A DNA stretch of 64,000 nt, from assembly GCA_963803735.1 (NCBI GenBank), contig CAWDNV010000011.1:434001-498000 (forward strand), read 5' to 3'. This stretch comes from Palsa-189 sp963803735 (GTDB lineage Bacteria; Acidobacteriota; Terriglobia; Acidiferrales; UBA7541). Both the position numbers and the translations under genes were made by a program. Under the pieces are notes generated by a model, which was not told where the DNA came from, made no database searches, and saw only the letters and a program-made list of their open reading frames with translations. This document shows positions 17,132-25,595 of the stretch, piece after piece. Within the stretch, counting starts at the first letter, position 1; each line of letters opens with the position of its first letter.

Positions 17132-18352
17132 TTGCAGCACGGCATCGCTGTCGAAGCTCAAGTGAGTGAGTCCCTTCCTGCGAGTCTTACTCTGACTCTG
17201 CTGAACCTTTTCGAAGGCCCATTGCTCGTTGCCAATTCCAGCGGCGCTTTGTTGCTGGTTAATGAGCGCGCTCGCCAGGCTCTGGACCTGCCCGAAGATG
17301 CCGGATGGAGGCGCTCGAACCTCTTCGGCGACATCCTGCGCATGGACCCACAGGTGTTGCTCGGCCAAATAGAAAGCGGCGAGAGCGAAGTCGACCTGCA
17401 CTTAGAGACGGCGTCAGGACGACTCCGAGTGCGGCTGGAACGATTGCCGAACTCGGAATGGCTCGTTCTGCGGCTCGAGCCGGCGGGAAATGTGCAATCG
17501 GTGGGCGGTGAGCAACCCACCGAACCGACTGTGCAGTCGTTGTTACAAGAGCGAGAAATCACCTACCGGAACCTGCTGGCCGCATATCTTCGGCTGCAGG
17601 ATGTGAACCGGCAGAAAACCGTATTTCTCGCATCTGCCGCCCACGAACTAAAAACCCCGCTGGCTGTAATCAAAGGCTATTACGACCTGCTGCTTTCGGG
17701 CTCGCTGGGCAAATTGAACGAGAAGCAGTGCGACATCCTGCAGGAATCAAAGGACAGCTGTGAGCGGCTGGTTCGCCTGGTTTCCATGTTCTTGAATTAT
17801 TCGACGCTGGAAAGCGGCAAGCTCGTGTTGTACTTGCGCGATAACGATCTGTGCGATTGCCTGACCGAAGTGGCCACCCGTTGGCACGAAGCGTTTCAAC
17901 GCAACCACGTTCGACTCGAATTCACAATCGACGAAAAGCTGCCGATTTTCAAGTTCGATTACCAGAAGGTGCAACAGACCGTTGCGAACTTGCTCGACAA
18001 TGCGCTGAAGCACACCCCAGCAGGTGGCAGCGTCACCATGCGCGCCGATCTGCATTTCTGGGAGCGCCGCATAGCCAAGGACCTCCCGGCCACGGACCGC
18101 CGGCGCGAGCGCAAACACGAGCCGAATTGCATACGAGTGGCAGTAAGCGATACAGGTGCGGGTATCGCGGCAGAGCACCATCAGGAAATTTTCGAGGATT
18201 TCGTGCGGGTCGACCGTTCTTCTTCAGGTATGGGACTCGGCCTGGCCATTGCGAAACGTCTTGTTCAAGCTCATCGAGGAAAAATTTGGGTGGATAGTGA
18301 ATTGCGCCACGGCTGCACATTCACTTTCCTGCTCCCGATCGATAACCAATGA
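17132..18352 (+). CDS. Sensor histidine kinase with N-terminal PAS-like domain
   Basis: A 406-residue kinase without visible membrane segments, so a cytoplasmic sensor. The N-terminal part (about 15-115, LLNLFEGPLLVANSSG) resembles a PAS fold. A HisKA domain carries the phospho-accepting His171 in ASAAHELKTPLAVI. The ATPase domain has the N box (NLLDNALKHTP), G1 (SDTGAGI), the F box (IFEDFVRV) and G2 (GMGLGLAIAK). The start is TTG at 17132, preceded by AAGGAG. It lies 33 bases before an NtrC-type regulator and is very probably its partner. The input signal is unknown. Confidence 0.93.
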   Translation: MQHGIAVEAQVSESLPASLTLTLLNLFEGPLLVANSSGALLLVNERARQALDLPEDAGWRRSNLFGDILRMDPQVLLGQIESGESEVDLHLETASGRLRVRLERLPNSEWLVLRLEPAGNVQSVGGEQPTEPTVQSLLQEREITYRNLLAAYLRLQDVNRQKTVFLASAAHELKTPLAVIKGYYDLLLSGSLGKLNEKQCDILQESKDSCERLVRLVSMFLNYSTLESGKLVLYLRDNDLCDCLTEVATRWHEAFQRNHVRLEFTIDEKLPIFKFDYQKVQQTVANLLDNALKHTPAGGSVTMRADLHFWERRIAKDLPATDRRRERKHEPNCIRVAVSDTGAGIAAEHHQEIFEDFVRVDRSSSGMGLGLAIAKRLVQAHRGKIWVDSELRHGCTFTFLLPIDNQ

Positions 18353-18385
18353 GCCGCGGCTGCGGCCTGAAAGAAGGATGTGTCT

Positions 18386-19840
18386 ATGAGTGAAAAAGAA
18401 CGCGTTCTAGTGGTAGACGACGAACCGAGTATCCGCAAATACCTTCAGACATTGCTGGAAGTCGACGGCTACCACGTAACGGCCGTGGCTTCCGGTCCGG
18501 AAGCTCTCGAATCCGTTCAGCAGGGAGCCCGTCCGCATTTCATCATCCTGGATGTGTTGATGCAGGAGATGGATGGCCTCGAGACTTTGCGCCGGCTGAT
18601 GCAGGTGGATCGAACCCTGAACGTGATTATGCTGTCTTGTTCGAATGACGTTACGACTGTTGTTGAGGCTATCCGGCTGGGCGCTCAGGATTACCTGACC
18701 AAGCCATTTGAGAAGCCAGAACTGGACGCAGCGCTCCTGAAATCCCGCCAGAAAATGGATTTGCGCAAAGAAAACCAGGCCCTGCGCGAATATTGCGACC
18801 ATCTGACCGAAGATCTTTCGTTTTTGGCCTCCAGCCCGCAGATGGTTCGCATTCGCCAGCAGATCCTGCAGATCGCTCCCGTCGATGTGCCCGTATTCAT
18901 TTGCGGCGAAAGCGGAGTGGGCAAAGAAGTCGTCGCGCGCATGATCCACATGCGTTCCACCCGCCGCAATCAGCCTTTCGTGAAGGTTAATTGCGCCGCC
19001 CTGCCCGGCGAACTGCTGGAATCGGAGCTATTCGGCTACGAGCAAGGCGCGTTCACGGGAGCAGTGCGTTCGAAACCGGGCAAATTCGAACTGGCGAATA
19101 AGGGCACGATTTTCCTGGACGAAATCGCCGAGATGAGTCCCCACCTGCAAGCGAAGCTCCTGCATGTGCTTCAGGACCATCAGTACTCGCGGCTGGGCGG
19201 GCGCCACTTGGTTGAGGTGGACGTGCGAGTCCTCGCCGCGACGAACATGGAGGTTCAGGAGGCCATGAAAACCGGCCGCCTGCGCGAAGATCTTTACTAT
19301 AGATTGAATGTACTTTCTATCAATGTTCCGCCCCTTCGGGAGAGGACCACGGAAATCCCTCTTTTGTTCAGGCACTTCCTTAATAAGTACAGTGAGAAAT
19401 TTCAGAAGGAGACTCCTAACCCTTCTCAGCATCTAATAGAGGCGGCCATTCGTTACGCCTGGCCCGGCAACTTGCGGGAGCTAGAGAATTTCGTGAAGCG
19501 TTACGTCATCCTCGAGGATGACGAAGGAAGTTTCCGCGAACTCGTTGAAATGGCCGCAGCCAGGCACCGCACTTCTCCGCGTGAGGAGCCTGTGCCCGTA
19601 AGAGAGCAGGGCCTGAAGGCGCTGGTGCGAGGCCTGAAGGATGAAGCGGAGATGGAAGCGATTGCCGACGCGTTAGAGAAAACGCACTGGTGCCGCAAGG
19701 ATGCAGCGAAGATGCTGGGTATCAGCTATAAGGCACTTCTTTATAAGATTCGGCAGTTCAACCTGGATTCGGGAAGGGGATCCCGTTCGCAGGCGGCTGC
19801 GGCCGCCGCTCCGTTGGCTCCGGTTGGCAAGGAGAGTTGA
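18386..19840 (+). CDS. Sigma-54-dependent response regulator (NtrC family)
   Basis: A regulator of about 484 residues: receiver domain (1-120) with phosphorylation site Asp56 in FIILDVLMQ and Lys in LTKPFEKP; an AAA+ sigma-54 activation domain with Walker A GESGVGKE at about 174, the sigma-54-contact motif GAFTGA at about 221 and Walker B GTIFLDEIAEM; and a C-terminal Fis-type helix-turn-helix (CRKDAAKMLGISYKALLYKI). It would activate sigma-54 promoters after phosphorylation by the adjacent kinase. ATG 18386 is preferred over GTG 18380, because GAAGGA is better spaced. Target genes are not evident; PilZ genes follow. Confidence 0.95.
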   Translation: MSEKERVLVVDDEPSIRKYLQTLLEVDGYHVTAVASGPEALESVQQGARPHFIILDVLMQEMDGLETLRRLMQVDRTLNVIMLSCSNDVTTVVEAIRLGAQDYLTKPFEKPELDAALLKSRQKMDLRKENQALREYCDHLTEDLSFLASSPQMVRIRQQILQIAPVDVPVFICGESGVGKEVVARMIHMRSTRRNQPFVKVNCAALPGELLESELFGYEQGAFTGAVRSKPGKFELANKGTIFLDEIAEMSPHLQAKLLHVLQDHQYSRLGGRHLVEVDVRVLAATNMEVQEAMKTGRLREDLYYRLNVLSINVPPLRERTTEIPLLFRHFLNKYSEKFQKETPNPSQHLIEAAIRYAWPGNLRELENFVKRYVILEDDEGSFRELVEMAAARHRTSPREEPVPVREQGLKALVRGLKDEAEMEAIADALEKTHWCRKDAAKMLGISYKALLYKIRQFNLDSGRGSRSQAAAAAAPLAPVGKES

Positions 19841-20195
19841 GGAGACATAGGTGCAATCTCTTGCCTATTCGAGGCATTAGATTCTCGAAAGTTATTCGCA
19901 ATAAGGGGCTTTGGCATGCGAGGTTGCAAAAGTTTTGCTTCCCTTTTTGCCAGGAGATTCTAAAGGAATCCAGAGAAACGGAGTAGACCGGGTGGCAATG
20001 AGCCGACCGACCCGCTTATCCTTTGTTATAATGAAGTTACTGAATGTTAACAATTCGCCTCGCTTTCGCTGGGAAGGCTCGGTTTCCCACAGGGGTCTTG
20101 CACTCGGTTATAGGACTAACCAAAGGTTCTGGAAGATGAATTGCACTCTCTAGCCCGGTATATCCAAACTGGGGGGCGCTGGAAACTTGGGGGAT
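19841..20195. other. Intergenic stretch before the first PilZ gene
   Basis: About 350 bases without a convincing gene. A sigma-54-like sequence (TTTGGCATGCGAGGTTGCA, from about 19910) has the wrong spacing between its GG and GC. No terminator was seen. Confidence 0.4.
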
Positions 20196-20528
20196 ATGAC
20201 TGACCGTCGCACGGCACGACGTTACGACCTTTCTTTACCGGTCCTGATCAAGCTACCCATTGAGCAGGACGCCCGTAACGGAAAGACCCGCGACATATCC
20301 ACTCGCGGAGTCTATTTCCACATCGGTAATCAACTCGCCGCGGGCTCCGAGTTGGATCTTACTATGACGCTGCCGGCTGAAGTCACCGGCGGCACGGAAG
20401 TATTCATCCGGGCCATCGGAAAAGTCGTTCGAGTCGAAAAGATCTCTGACGAAGACGACAACCAGGTTGGCGTAGCCGCCCTTATTCAGCGATATGAGAT
20501 CGTCCGCAACGAATCGCTGAAATCCTGA
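20196..20528 (+). CDS. Single-domain PilZ protein
   Basis: A protein of about 110 residues that consists of one PilZ domain, the common receptor fold for cyclic di-GMP. It shows RRTARR near the N-terminus (the RxxxR binding motif) and DISTRG, which matches D/NxSxxG. It is therefore expected to bind the nucleotide. ATG 20196 follows GGGGGA; a TTG nine bases earlier is also possible. It sits between a two-component system and a second PilZ gene. The partner it regulates is unknown. Confidence 0.88.
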   Translation: MTDRRTARRYDLSLPVLIKLPIEQDARNGKTRDISTRGVYFHIGNQLAAGSELDLTMTLPAEVTGGTEVFIRAIGKVVRVEKISDEDDNQVGVAALIQRYEIVRNESLKS

Positions 20529-20728
20529 CTCGGCCACCTGACAAACAAACCAATTTATTCCAAACCTAAACCCGATAGTGACCGCAGTTGATAGCAGCTG
20601 TGTCCGCCTGTACGAAAAGCCAGTTATCTATCTCGGCAATCAAATTGCTGAAGTCTTGGACGTGCTACGTAGGGCTTCCATAGAATGGAATCATACGGGC
20701 ACAGAACTGCACCAATTCGAGGTGGTAT

Positions 20729-21091
20729 ATGGGTGAAACTTCGTTCGCGGTTCGGCGCGTGAATCCACGTTTTGCGTTTTTCGCGGAGGCGGAGGCGGCC
20801 CTGAGCGACGGGACATTGGTTCCCGCACAGGTTTCCGAACTGAGCTCGCGCGGATGCTACATCGATACGCTCGAGCCCATACCCATCGGCACCCAAGTGC
20901 GCCTGCGAATCTCCGACGGCACGAATTCCTGCGAGCTCCCCGGCAAAGTGATCTACATGCATTCGGGCTACGGCATGGGGATCTTCGGATTGGGCGTGGT
21001 GTTTGGAAACGCCGCCGCCGAGCAGCTTTCCGCCATCAATAACTGGCTCCGCGACCTCGCCCTCAAGAAAACCAAGCTCCCCCCCTGCTAA
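20729..21091 (+). CDS. PilZ-domain protein
   Basis: A 120-residue PilZ-type protein with RRVNPRF near the N-terminus and ELSSRGCYI in place of the D/NxSxxG motif, followed by the usual beta strands (GTQVRLRISDG, LPGKVIYMH). The first charged residue of the second motif is Glu rather than Asp or Asn, so cyclic di-GMP binding is plausible but less certain than for the previous gene. GAGGTGG precedes ATG 20729. It probably forms part of the same signalling block as the GGDEF-PilZ protein. Confidence 0.82.
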   Translation: MGETSFAVRRVNPRFAFFAEAEAALSDGTLVPAQVSELSSRGCYIDTLEPIPIGTQVRLRISDGTNSCELPGKVIYMHSGYGMGIFGLGVVFGNAAAEQLSAINNWLRDLALKKTKLPPC

Positions 21092-21145
21092 TCTTCTCGG
21101 CATTCCTGGGCTAAGCACTTCGGCGCCGGGCCAGAAGTTAAAGTT

Positions 21146-21232
21146 TCAGCTTTCGACGCGCGGATCGTCAAGGCATTTGAGCAGCGTGCCTCTGCCGACC
21201 ATGCCCGTAGCGCCGAAGATCACGACCTTCAT
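21146..21232 (-). pseudogene. N-terminal remnant of an NAD(P)-binding (NmrA/epimerase-like) protein
   Basis: A 28-codon frame begins MKVVIFGATGMVGRG and stops after DDPRVES. The GxTGxxG signature is the start of a Rossmann-fold NAD(P)-binding protein of the NmrA/epimerase group, normally over 200 residues long. Here the rest is gone and REP-like repeats lie immediately upstream. I read it as a truncated gene remnant. Confidence 0.6.
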
Positions 21233-21266
21233 GAATAAACGCCCTCACACTTGGGGCCGAAAGCAT

Positions 21267-21291
21267 GCCGCGCTGAAGCCCGCGGCGCTAC
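21267..21291 (-). repeat. REP-like palindromic repeat, copy A
   Basis: A GCCGCGCTGAAGC core followed by CGCGGCGCTAC. It is the reverse complement of copy B with a single mismatch over 25 bases. Confidence 0.75.
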
Positions 21292-21384
21292 GCTCCAATC
21301 TTAAGGCTTTGCAATGCCCCGAAAAACATGGCAGCAGGCGCGGCGGGTTCAACGGGGCAGATCTTGAGGTCCTAGGATTTAAAT

Positions 21385-21409
21385 GTAGCGCCGCGTGCTT
21401 CAGCGCGGC
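21385..21409 (+). repeat. REP-like palindromic repeat, copy B
   Basis: GTAGCGCCGCGTGCTTCAGC followed by GCGGC, inverted relative to copy A. Its upstream tail CCTAGGATTTAAATGTAGCG recurs in similar form, inverted, after copy C, so the repeat unit is longer than the core. Confidence 0.75.
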
Positions 21410-21449
21410 AAACCTTAGGAACTCAAGATGCGCCCCGCTGCTAGCGCGG

Positions 21450-21959
21450 CTACTTCCAGGAGTCTTCGGCCTTTTTGTGGAGCGAATCGGGCGTGAGCTC
21501 GATCAGCTCCAGGCGAATGTGATCGGGGTCGTAGATATTTGAGAGGTTCGCCTTGGTCGGGCCGCTCACACGAATGTCCTCGACGTGCTCGCCCGTGGCG
21601 CGAAGCTCCATCACGGTGGCTTTCGCGTCAGGCGTTTCGATGCCCATATGCGTGATGCCAGCCGGTACCTGGGCGCTGGCCGGGGCCATTTCCAAAAACG
21701 TGTCTTTGCTGATTTGGAAGTAAGTGGTGGTGGGCTTGCCATCGGGGCTGGGTGGGAACCTGAATGCGACGCGGTAGCCCATTACCTTTGTGTAGAAATC
21801 GAAGGATTTCTGATAGTCGGTTACGGCGATACCAACGTGATTGAGCCGGAGCGGAGTTCTTTTTTCCTGGGCCGCACCTGGCTGCATCAAGATCGAGCCG
21901 ACGACGATTCCCGCTACAAACAGAGTTATTCCGCGTAGATAAACGGCTACTCCTCGCAT
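21450..21959 (-). CDS. Exported VOC-superfamily (glyoxalase/dioxygenase fold) protein
   Basis: A protein of about 169 residues with an N-terminal signal or anchor segment (YLRGITLFVAGIVVGSIL, then GAAQE) followed by one vicinal-oxygen-chelate domain. The metal-binding positions fit LNHVGIAVTDY (His), FLEMAP (Glu), GITHMGIE (His) and IRLELIEL (Glu). Export to the periplasm is unusual for this fold. The start is ATG 21959, with AGGAGG 6 bases upstream; an upstream frame to 22019 is not needed. The substrate is unknown. It relates in fold to the Tat-exported double-VOC protein at 42096-43163. Confidence 0.82.
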   Translation of the reverse strand: MRGVAVYLRGITLFVAGIVVGSILMQPGAAQEKRTPLRLNHVGIAVTDYQKSFDFYTKVMGYRVAFRFPPSPDGKPTTTYFQISKDTFLEMAPASAQVPAGITHMGIETPDAKATVMELRATGEHVEDIRVSGPTKANLSNIYDPDHIRLELIELTPDSLHKKAEDSWK

Positions 21960-22124
21960 GGATGCCTCCTGGACCAACTTGGATTTTGCCCAAACCATAC
22001 GCCTAGCACCCCAACGCACGCAAGGGCGGCGTGTGTTGGGGACCCGGTGAATCGCGACGTCAGCGCGTCAAGATCGTTGAAACCCAAGCACGCCCGCTGG
22101 GACCCCACCTGATCGGGAGACCGT

Positions 22125-22176
22125 GCCGCGCTGAAGGCCGAGTGCAAGTCGTACACCCGCTACGTTTAAACCTAGG
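22125..22176 (-). repeat. REP-like repeat, copy C with tail
   Basis: GCCGCGCTGAAGGC (22125-22138) is the same core as copy A. It is followed after an insertion by CGCTACGTTTAAACCTAGG (22159-22176), nearly the reverse complement of the tail of copy B. Confidence 0.6.
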
Positions 22177-22181
22177 GATGT

Positions 22182-22200
22182 GCCGCGCTAAAGGCTGGCC
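22182..22200 (-). repeat. REP-like repeat, copy D (degenerate)
   Basis: GCCGCGCTAAAGGCTGGCC is a shortened variant of the same core. Confidence 0.5.
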
Positions 22201-22250
22201 GTTGGAAACAAGCAAGGAGGGATTCCTCGCCTGCTGATAGGAAGACACTC

Positions 22251-22271
22251 GGCGCGCGAAGCACGCGCGCC
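22251..22271. repeat. GC-rich perfect hairpin
   Basis: GGCGCGCG pairs with CGCGCGCC around the loop AAGCA. No T-run follows, so it is not an obvious terminator. It probably belongs to the repeat cluster. Confidence 0.55.
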
Positions 22272-22425
22272 GCAGTAGGCTCGGAATGACGACGACTCGT
22301 AGGGCTTCGGCTTCGCTGATGCGTAGGGGCACGCTTTAGTTAGCAATAACGAAACGCAAAAAGTTACGACGGGCGGCGAGAATTGGCGGCGTATATATCC
22401 AAACGCCGGTGCACGCAAACTCGGG

Positions 22426-22431
22426 TATAAT
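22426..22431 (+). promoter_or_regulatory. Probable -10 box of the ThDP enzyme operon
   Basis: TATAAT, 77 bases upstream of the GTG start and directly after the repeat region. No good -35 box is visible. Confidence 0.4.
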
Positions 22432-22502
22432 GCCGCAAGCTTAGGGGACCCTCGACACAAACTGCGGGCAACACGCACAGCGCCCAAGAGGAGATGCCAG
22501 CC

Positions 22503-24410
22503 GTGAAAAAATCCAAGAAGAGCCTGGTCGATCGTCGCAAATTCCTAAAGGGCGCAGCCGTAGGTGGTGTGGCGACTTGGGTCGCAAGCACCGGAGTGGC
22601 GGGCGCGGCGCAGCAAAATTTGGTGGCTCGGCCCGCGACGGCGCCCCCAATTCCGCCGAAAGAGGCGGATCCTACAGTTGAAGTCGGCGCGCTTGTAGCC
22701 GATCGGACCGGCTCCGATTTCATGGTCGATGTGATCAAGTCTCTCGGGTTCGAGTACGTGGCCGCGAATCCGGGATCGAGTTTTCGTGGCTTGCACGAAT
22801 CGCTGATCAATTACGGCGGAAACAAGAACCCGGAATTCATCACGTGCTGCCATGAAGAGTCATCGGTTGCTCTCGCGCAAGGCTACTCAGCAGTCGAAGG
22901 CAAGCCGATGCTCGTGCTGGCGCATAGCACGGTGGGATTGCAGCACGCGTCGATGGGAATTTACAACGCCTGGGCGGGCAAGGCGCCAGTATACATAGTG
23001 CTCGGCAACACTCTTGACGCGGTGGAGCGACGTCCGGGAGTCGAGTGGGATCACAGCGCGCAGGACGCAGCGGCAATGGTCCGCGACTACACAAAGTGGG
23101 ACGACACGCCTGTGTCGCTTCCACATTTCGCCGAGTCCGCGGTACGCGCTTATAGGATCGCGATGACTCCGCCGAGGGAGCCGGTCGTCCTGGTGGCCGA
23201 TAGCACGCTGCAGGAGTCGCCGATTCCCGCGAGCGCGTCGTTCCGCATACCGAAGCTCACACTCGATGCGGCTCCGCAGGGCGATTCCGGTTCGGTGGCG
23301 GAGGCTGCACGCCTCTTAGTCGCGGCCGAGAATCCCGTGGTGATTGCGGGACACGTGGTGCGCTCGCAGGCCGGCATGCAGCAGTTCATTGAATTTGCCG
23401 AAGCGCTGCAGGTTCCGGTGATCGATCAGGGCGGCAACTTGCCGTCGCGTCATCCGCTTAATCAAACTGCGGGCGGCCGCGGATTGATCGCAAACGCGGA
23501 TGTCATTCTCGGGTTGGACGTCGAAGATTTCTGGGGCGCCCTGCACAATTACCGCGATCAACTGCACCGCAGCTCGCAGCCGATCACGCGAAGCAACGCC
23601 AAGCTGATGAGCATTACGACCCGCGATCTCTATCTCAAGAGCAATTACCAGGATTTCGAGCGGTTCCAGGAGATGGATCTGACCATGGCCGCGGATCCCG
23701 AGGTCACGCTGCCTTCGCTGACCGAGGCGGTCAAGCGGCTGACCACGGACGATCGCAAGCGAGTTTTTCAGGATCGAGGCGCGAAACTTGCCACAGCCTG
23801 CCAGAAGGCTTTGGAACGAGAGCGCGTCGATGCGACGTATGCGTGGGATGCGAGCCCGGTCAGCCTGGCGCGGCTGTCGGCCGAAGTTTGGGCGGCGGTC
23901 AAGAACGAAAACTGGGCGGGAGGCATTGCCGGGCCGGAATGGAACTACGAAAAATATTATCAACGCACCCGCCTCTCCAGTGCGGCTGGGGTTGGCTTCC
24001 AGGCGCCGTCCGCGGTGGGCGCCGCACTCGCTCACCGGAAGGATGGCCGGCTGTACGTTCACCAGCAGAATGATGGCGACCTGATGTATGCGCCCGGAGT
24101 GCTCTGGACGGCGGCGCATCATCGGATCCCGATGCTGTGGGTGATGCACAACAACCGCGCCTATCATCAGGAAGTCATGCACCTGCAGCGTATGGCCAAC
24201 CGGCACCAGCGCGGCATCGCCAATGCGGGTATCGGCACAACTCTTCTCGATCCGAATATCGACTTCTCCAAGCTCGCGCAGAGCATGGGCTGGTACGCCG
24301 AAGGACCGATCAACGATCCGAAAGACCTGGCTCCGGCGCTTCAGAGGGCCGTGGCTGCAGTGAAGCGTGGGGAGCCGGCACTTCTGGATACAGTCACGCA
24401 ACCCCGCTAA
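22503..24410 (+). CDS. Tat-exported thiamine-diphosphate enzyme (acetolactate synthase/benzoylformate decarboxylase type)
   Basis: A protein of about 635 residues. It starts with a twin-arginine signal (SLVDRRKFLKGAAVGG, ending about GVAGA), then has the three ThDP-enzyme domains. The first (about 60-230) contains the conserved cofactor-activating Glu in CHEESSVALAQGY. The middle domain follows (about 260-390). The C-terminal ThDP-binding domain has QQNDGDLM and, after the usual interval, NNRAYH, with Asn replacing the first Gly of GDG. Such enzymes decarboxylate or ligate 2-oxo acids and are normally cytoplasmic. The next gene, 9 bases on, encodes a cytochrome c, so a periplasmic electron-donating oxidation is possible. 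GTG 22503 is preferred: GAGGAG lies 9 bases before it and directly abuts the ATG at 22494. Confidence 0.85.
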   Translation: MKKSKKSLVDRRKFLKGAAVGGVATWVASTGVAGAAQQNLVARPATAPPIPPKEADPTVEVGALVADRTGSDFMVDVIKSLGFEYVAANPGSSFRGLHESLINYGGNKNPEFITCCHEESSVALAQGYSAVEGKPMLVLAHSTVGLQHASMGIYNAWAGKAPVYIVLGNTLDAVERRPGVEWDHSAQDAAAMVRDYTKWDDTPVSLPHFAESAVRAYRIAMTPPREPVVLVADSTLQESPIPASASFRIPKLTLDAAPQGDSGSVAEAARLLVAAENPVVIAGHVVRSQAGMQQFIEFAEALQVPVIDQGGNLPSRHPLNQTAGGRGLIANADVILGLDVEDFWGALHNYRDQLHRSSQPITRSNAKLMSITTRDLYLKSNYQDFERFQEMDLTMAADPEVTLPSLTEAVKRLTTDDRKRVFQDRGAKLATACQKALERERVDATYAWDASPVSLARLSAEVWAAVKNENWAGGIAGPEWNYEKYYQRTRLSSAAGVGFQAPSAVGAALAHRKDGRLYVHQQNDGDLMYAPGVLWTAAHHRIPMLWVMHNNRAYHQEVMHLQRMANRHQRGIANAGIGTTLLDPNIDFSKLAQSMGWYAEGPINDPKDLAPALQRAVAAVKRGEPALLDTVTQPR

Positions 24411-24419
24411 GGAGCCACC

Positions 24420-24845
24420 ATGCAAAAGCGCTCGATCTTTCTCGTAATGGCGACTGCGATGGTGGTCACACTGTCGATCGTTTCGGCCCGCTCGGTTGCG
24501 GGCGCGCAGGCGCGCGCGGAGGGCGGAGCGCAATCGGCGAGCGCGTCGCAAAAAACCGATAACGCTCCCGCAGGGAATGCGAAAAATGGAAAGGCCGTCT
24601 ATACGGCTGACGGCTGTTACGAATGCCATGGCCGCGAGGCGCAGGGAGGGGCGGGAACCGGGCCGAAACTTGGGCCATCGCCGCTTCCCTATTCGGTATT
24701 TGCCTTTCAAGTCCGTTCGCCGCGAGACCAGATGCCGCCGTACACAAGCAAAGTGCTGCCGGACTCGGAATTAGCCGACATCTACGCGTTTGTGCAATCC
24801 GTCGCGCAGCCGCCAAAGGCCGACTCGATTCCACAACTGAAGTAA
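24420..24845 (+). CDS. Periplasmic c-type cytochrome
   Basis: A 141-residue protein with a signal peptide (about 1-28) and one heme-binding motif CYECH near residue 68. The distal Met is probably in RDQMPPYTSK. The class I fold is completed by the C-terminal helix (LADIYAFVQSV). It begins 9 bases after the ThDP gene with a GGAG ribosome site, so the two are co-transcribed. It is the likely electron acceptor for that enzyme; this is inference from position. Confidence 0.9.
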   Translation: MQKRSIFLVMATAMVVTLSIVSARSVAGAQARAEGGAQSASASQKTDNAPAGNAKNGKAVYTADGCYECHGREAQGGAGTGPKLGPSPLPYSVFAFQVRSPRDQMPPYTSKVLPDSELADIYAFVQSVAQPPKADSIPQLK

Positions 24846-24879
24846 TCTAACTAGATAGCAAAAGCGCTGAGCGCATCCA

Positions 24880-25560
24880 GTGGGAATCCCCTTACGCGAT
24901 ATCTCCCGGCGTCCCGCACATCGTCCGGTTGTAACGATCTCGATCATTGTCATTAATGTCGCTGTCTTCTTTCTTGAATTAGCGGGTGGCCAGCAATTTA
25001 TAGAGCAGTGGGCGGTGATTCCCGCCTATATCGTGGCCGGCCAGCGCTGGATAACCATCCTGACCGCCATGTTCATGCACGGCGGCTGGATGCACATCAT
25101 CGGCAATATGGTGTTTCTCTGGGCCTTCGGTCCGGAGATCGAAGATGCCATGGGGCCGATACGCTACCTGGCGTTTTATCTGCTTGGCGGCTTCGTAGCG
25201 TCCGTGGCACAAATCGCCGCGATGAGTAGCTCAACCGTTCCGAACCTGGGAGCCAGCGGAGCTATTGCCGCGGTGATGGGCGCTTTCCTGATCACTTATC
25301 CGAGAGACAAGATTCGCACGCTGCTTCTGCTTGGCTGGTTCATCACCGTTACGGTGATTCCTGCATCCGTGCTGATCGGAATCTGGTTCTTGATACAACT
25401 CTTTAGCCAGGTCGGCTCTGTAGTGGCAGCGCAGTCGGGCGGCGGAGTGGCGTATATGGCCCACGTTGGCGGCTTTATATTTGGGGCTATTGTCGCGAGG
25501 CTCTTCGAGGACCCCCGCCGCATTGCGGCCCAAAGCGTAAGCCGGGAATTTTATGAGTAG
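24880..25560 (+). CDS. Rhomboid-family intramembrane serine protease
   Basis: A 226-residue membrane protein with six or so helices. It has the rhomboid signature HGGWMHIIGNM in the first loop, the catalytic Ser126 in LGASGAIAAVMG and the catalytic His195 in YMAHVGGFIFG, so the dyad is complete. Rhomboids cut other membrane proteins inside the bilayer; the substrate is unknown. The start is GTG at 24880. It lies 34 bases after the cytochrome gene and may belong to the same transcript, though the function is not obviously linked. Confidence 0.92.
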   Translation: MGIPLRDISRRPAHRPVVTISIIVINVAVFFLELAGGQQFIEQWAVIPAYIVAGQRWITILTAMFMHGGWMHIIGNMVFLWAFGPEIEDAMGPIRYLAFYLLGGFVASVAQIAAMSSSTVPNLGASGAIAAVMGAFLITYPRDKIRTLLLLGWFITVTVIPASVLIGIWFLIQLFSQVGSVVAAQSGGGVAYMAHVGGFIFGAIVARLFEDPRRIAAQSVSREFYE

Positions 25561-25595
25561 ACATTTATGAGTAAACGCGGGGTAAGGAGACGAGC

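Larger units (their letters stand above)
21960..22502. other. Intergenic region with REP-like repeats
   Basis: About 540 bases without a convincing gene. It holds REP-like cores C and D, a GC-rich hairpin at 22251-22271 and the likely promoter of the ThDP gene near 22426. Confidence 0.5.

Noticed and set aside
19908..19929. Sigma-54-like promoter sequence (TGGCAT...TTGCA) upstream of the first PilZ gene
   Set aside because: There are 11 bases between GG and GC; sigma-54 promoters need exactly 10.
20697..20710. GG-N10-GC pattern upstream of the second PilZ gene
   Set aside because: The surrounding bases match the consensus poorly, and the transcript would start almost on the ribosome site.
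23316..24710. A 464-codon minus-strand frame opposite the ThDP enzyme
   Set aside because: The forward frame has clear ThDP-enzyme motifs and a Tat signal; the reverse frame is rich in Arg, His and Pro with no recognisable domain.
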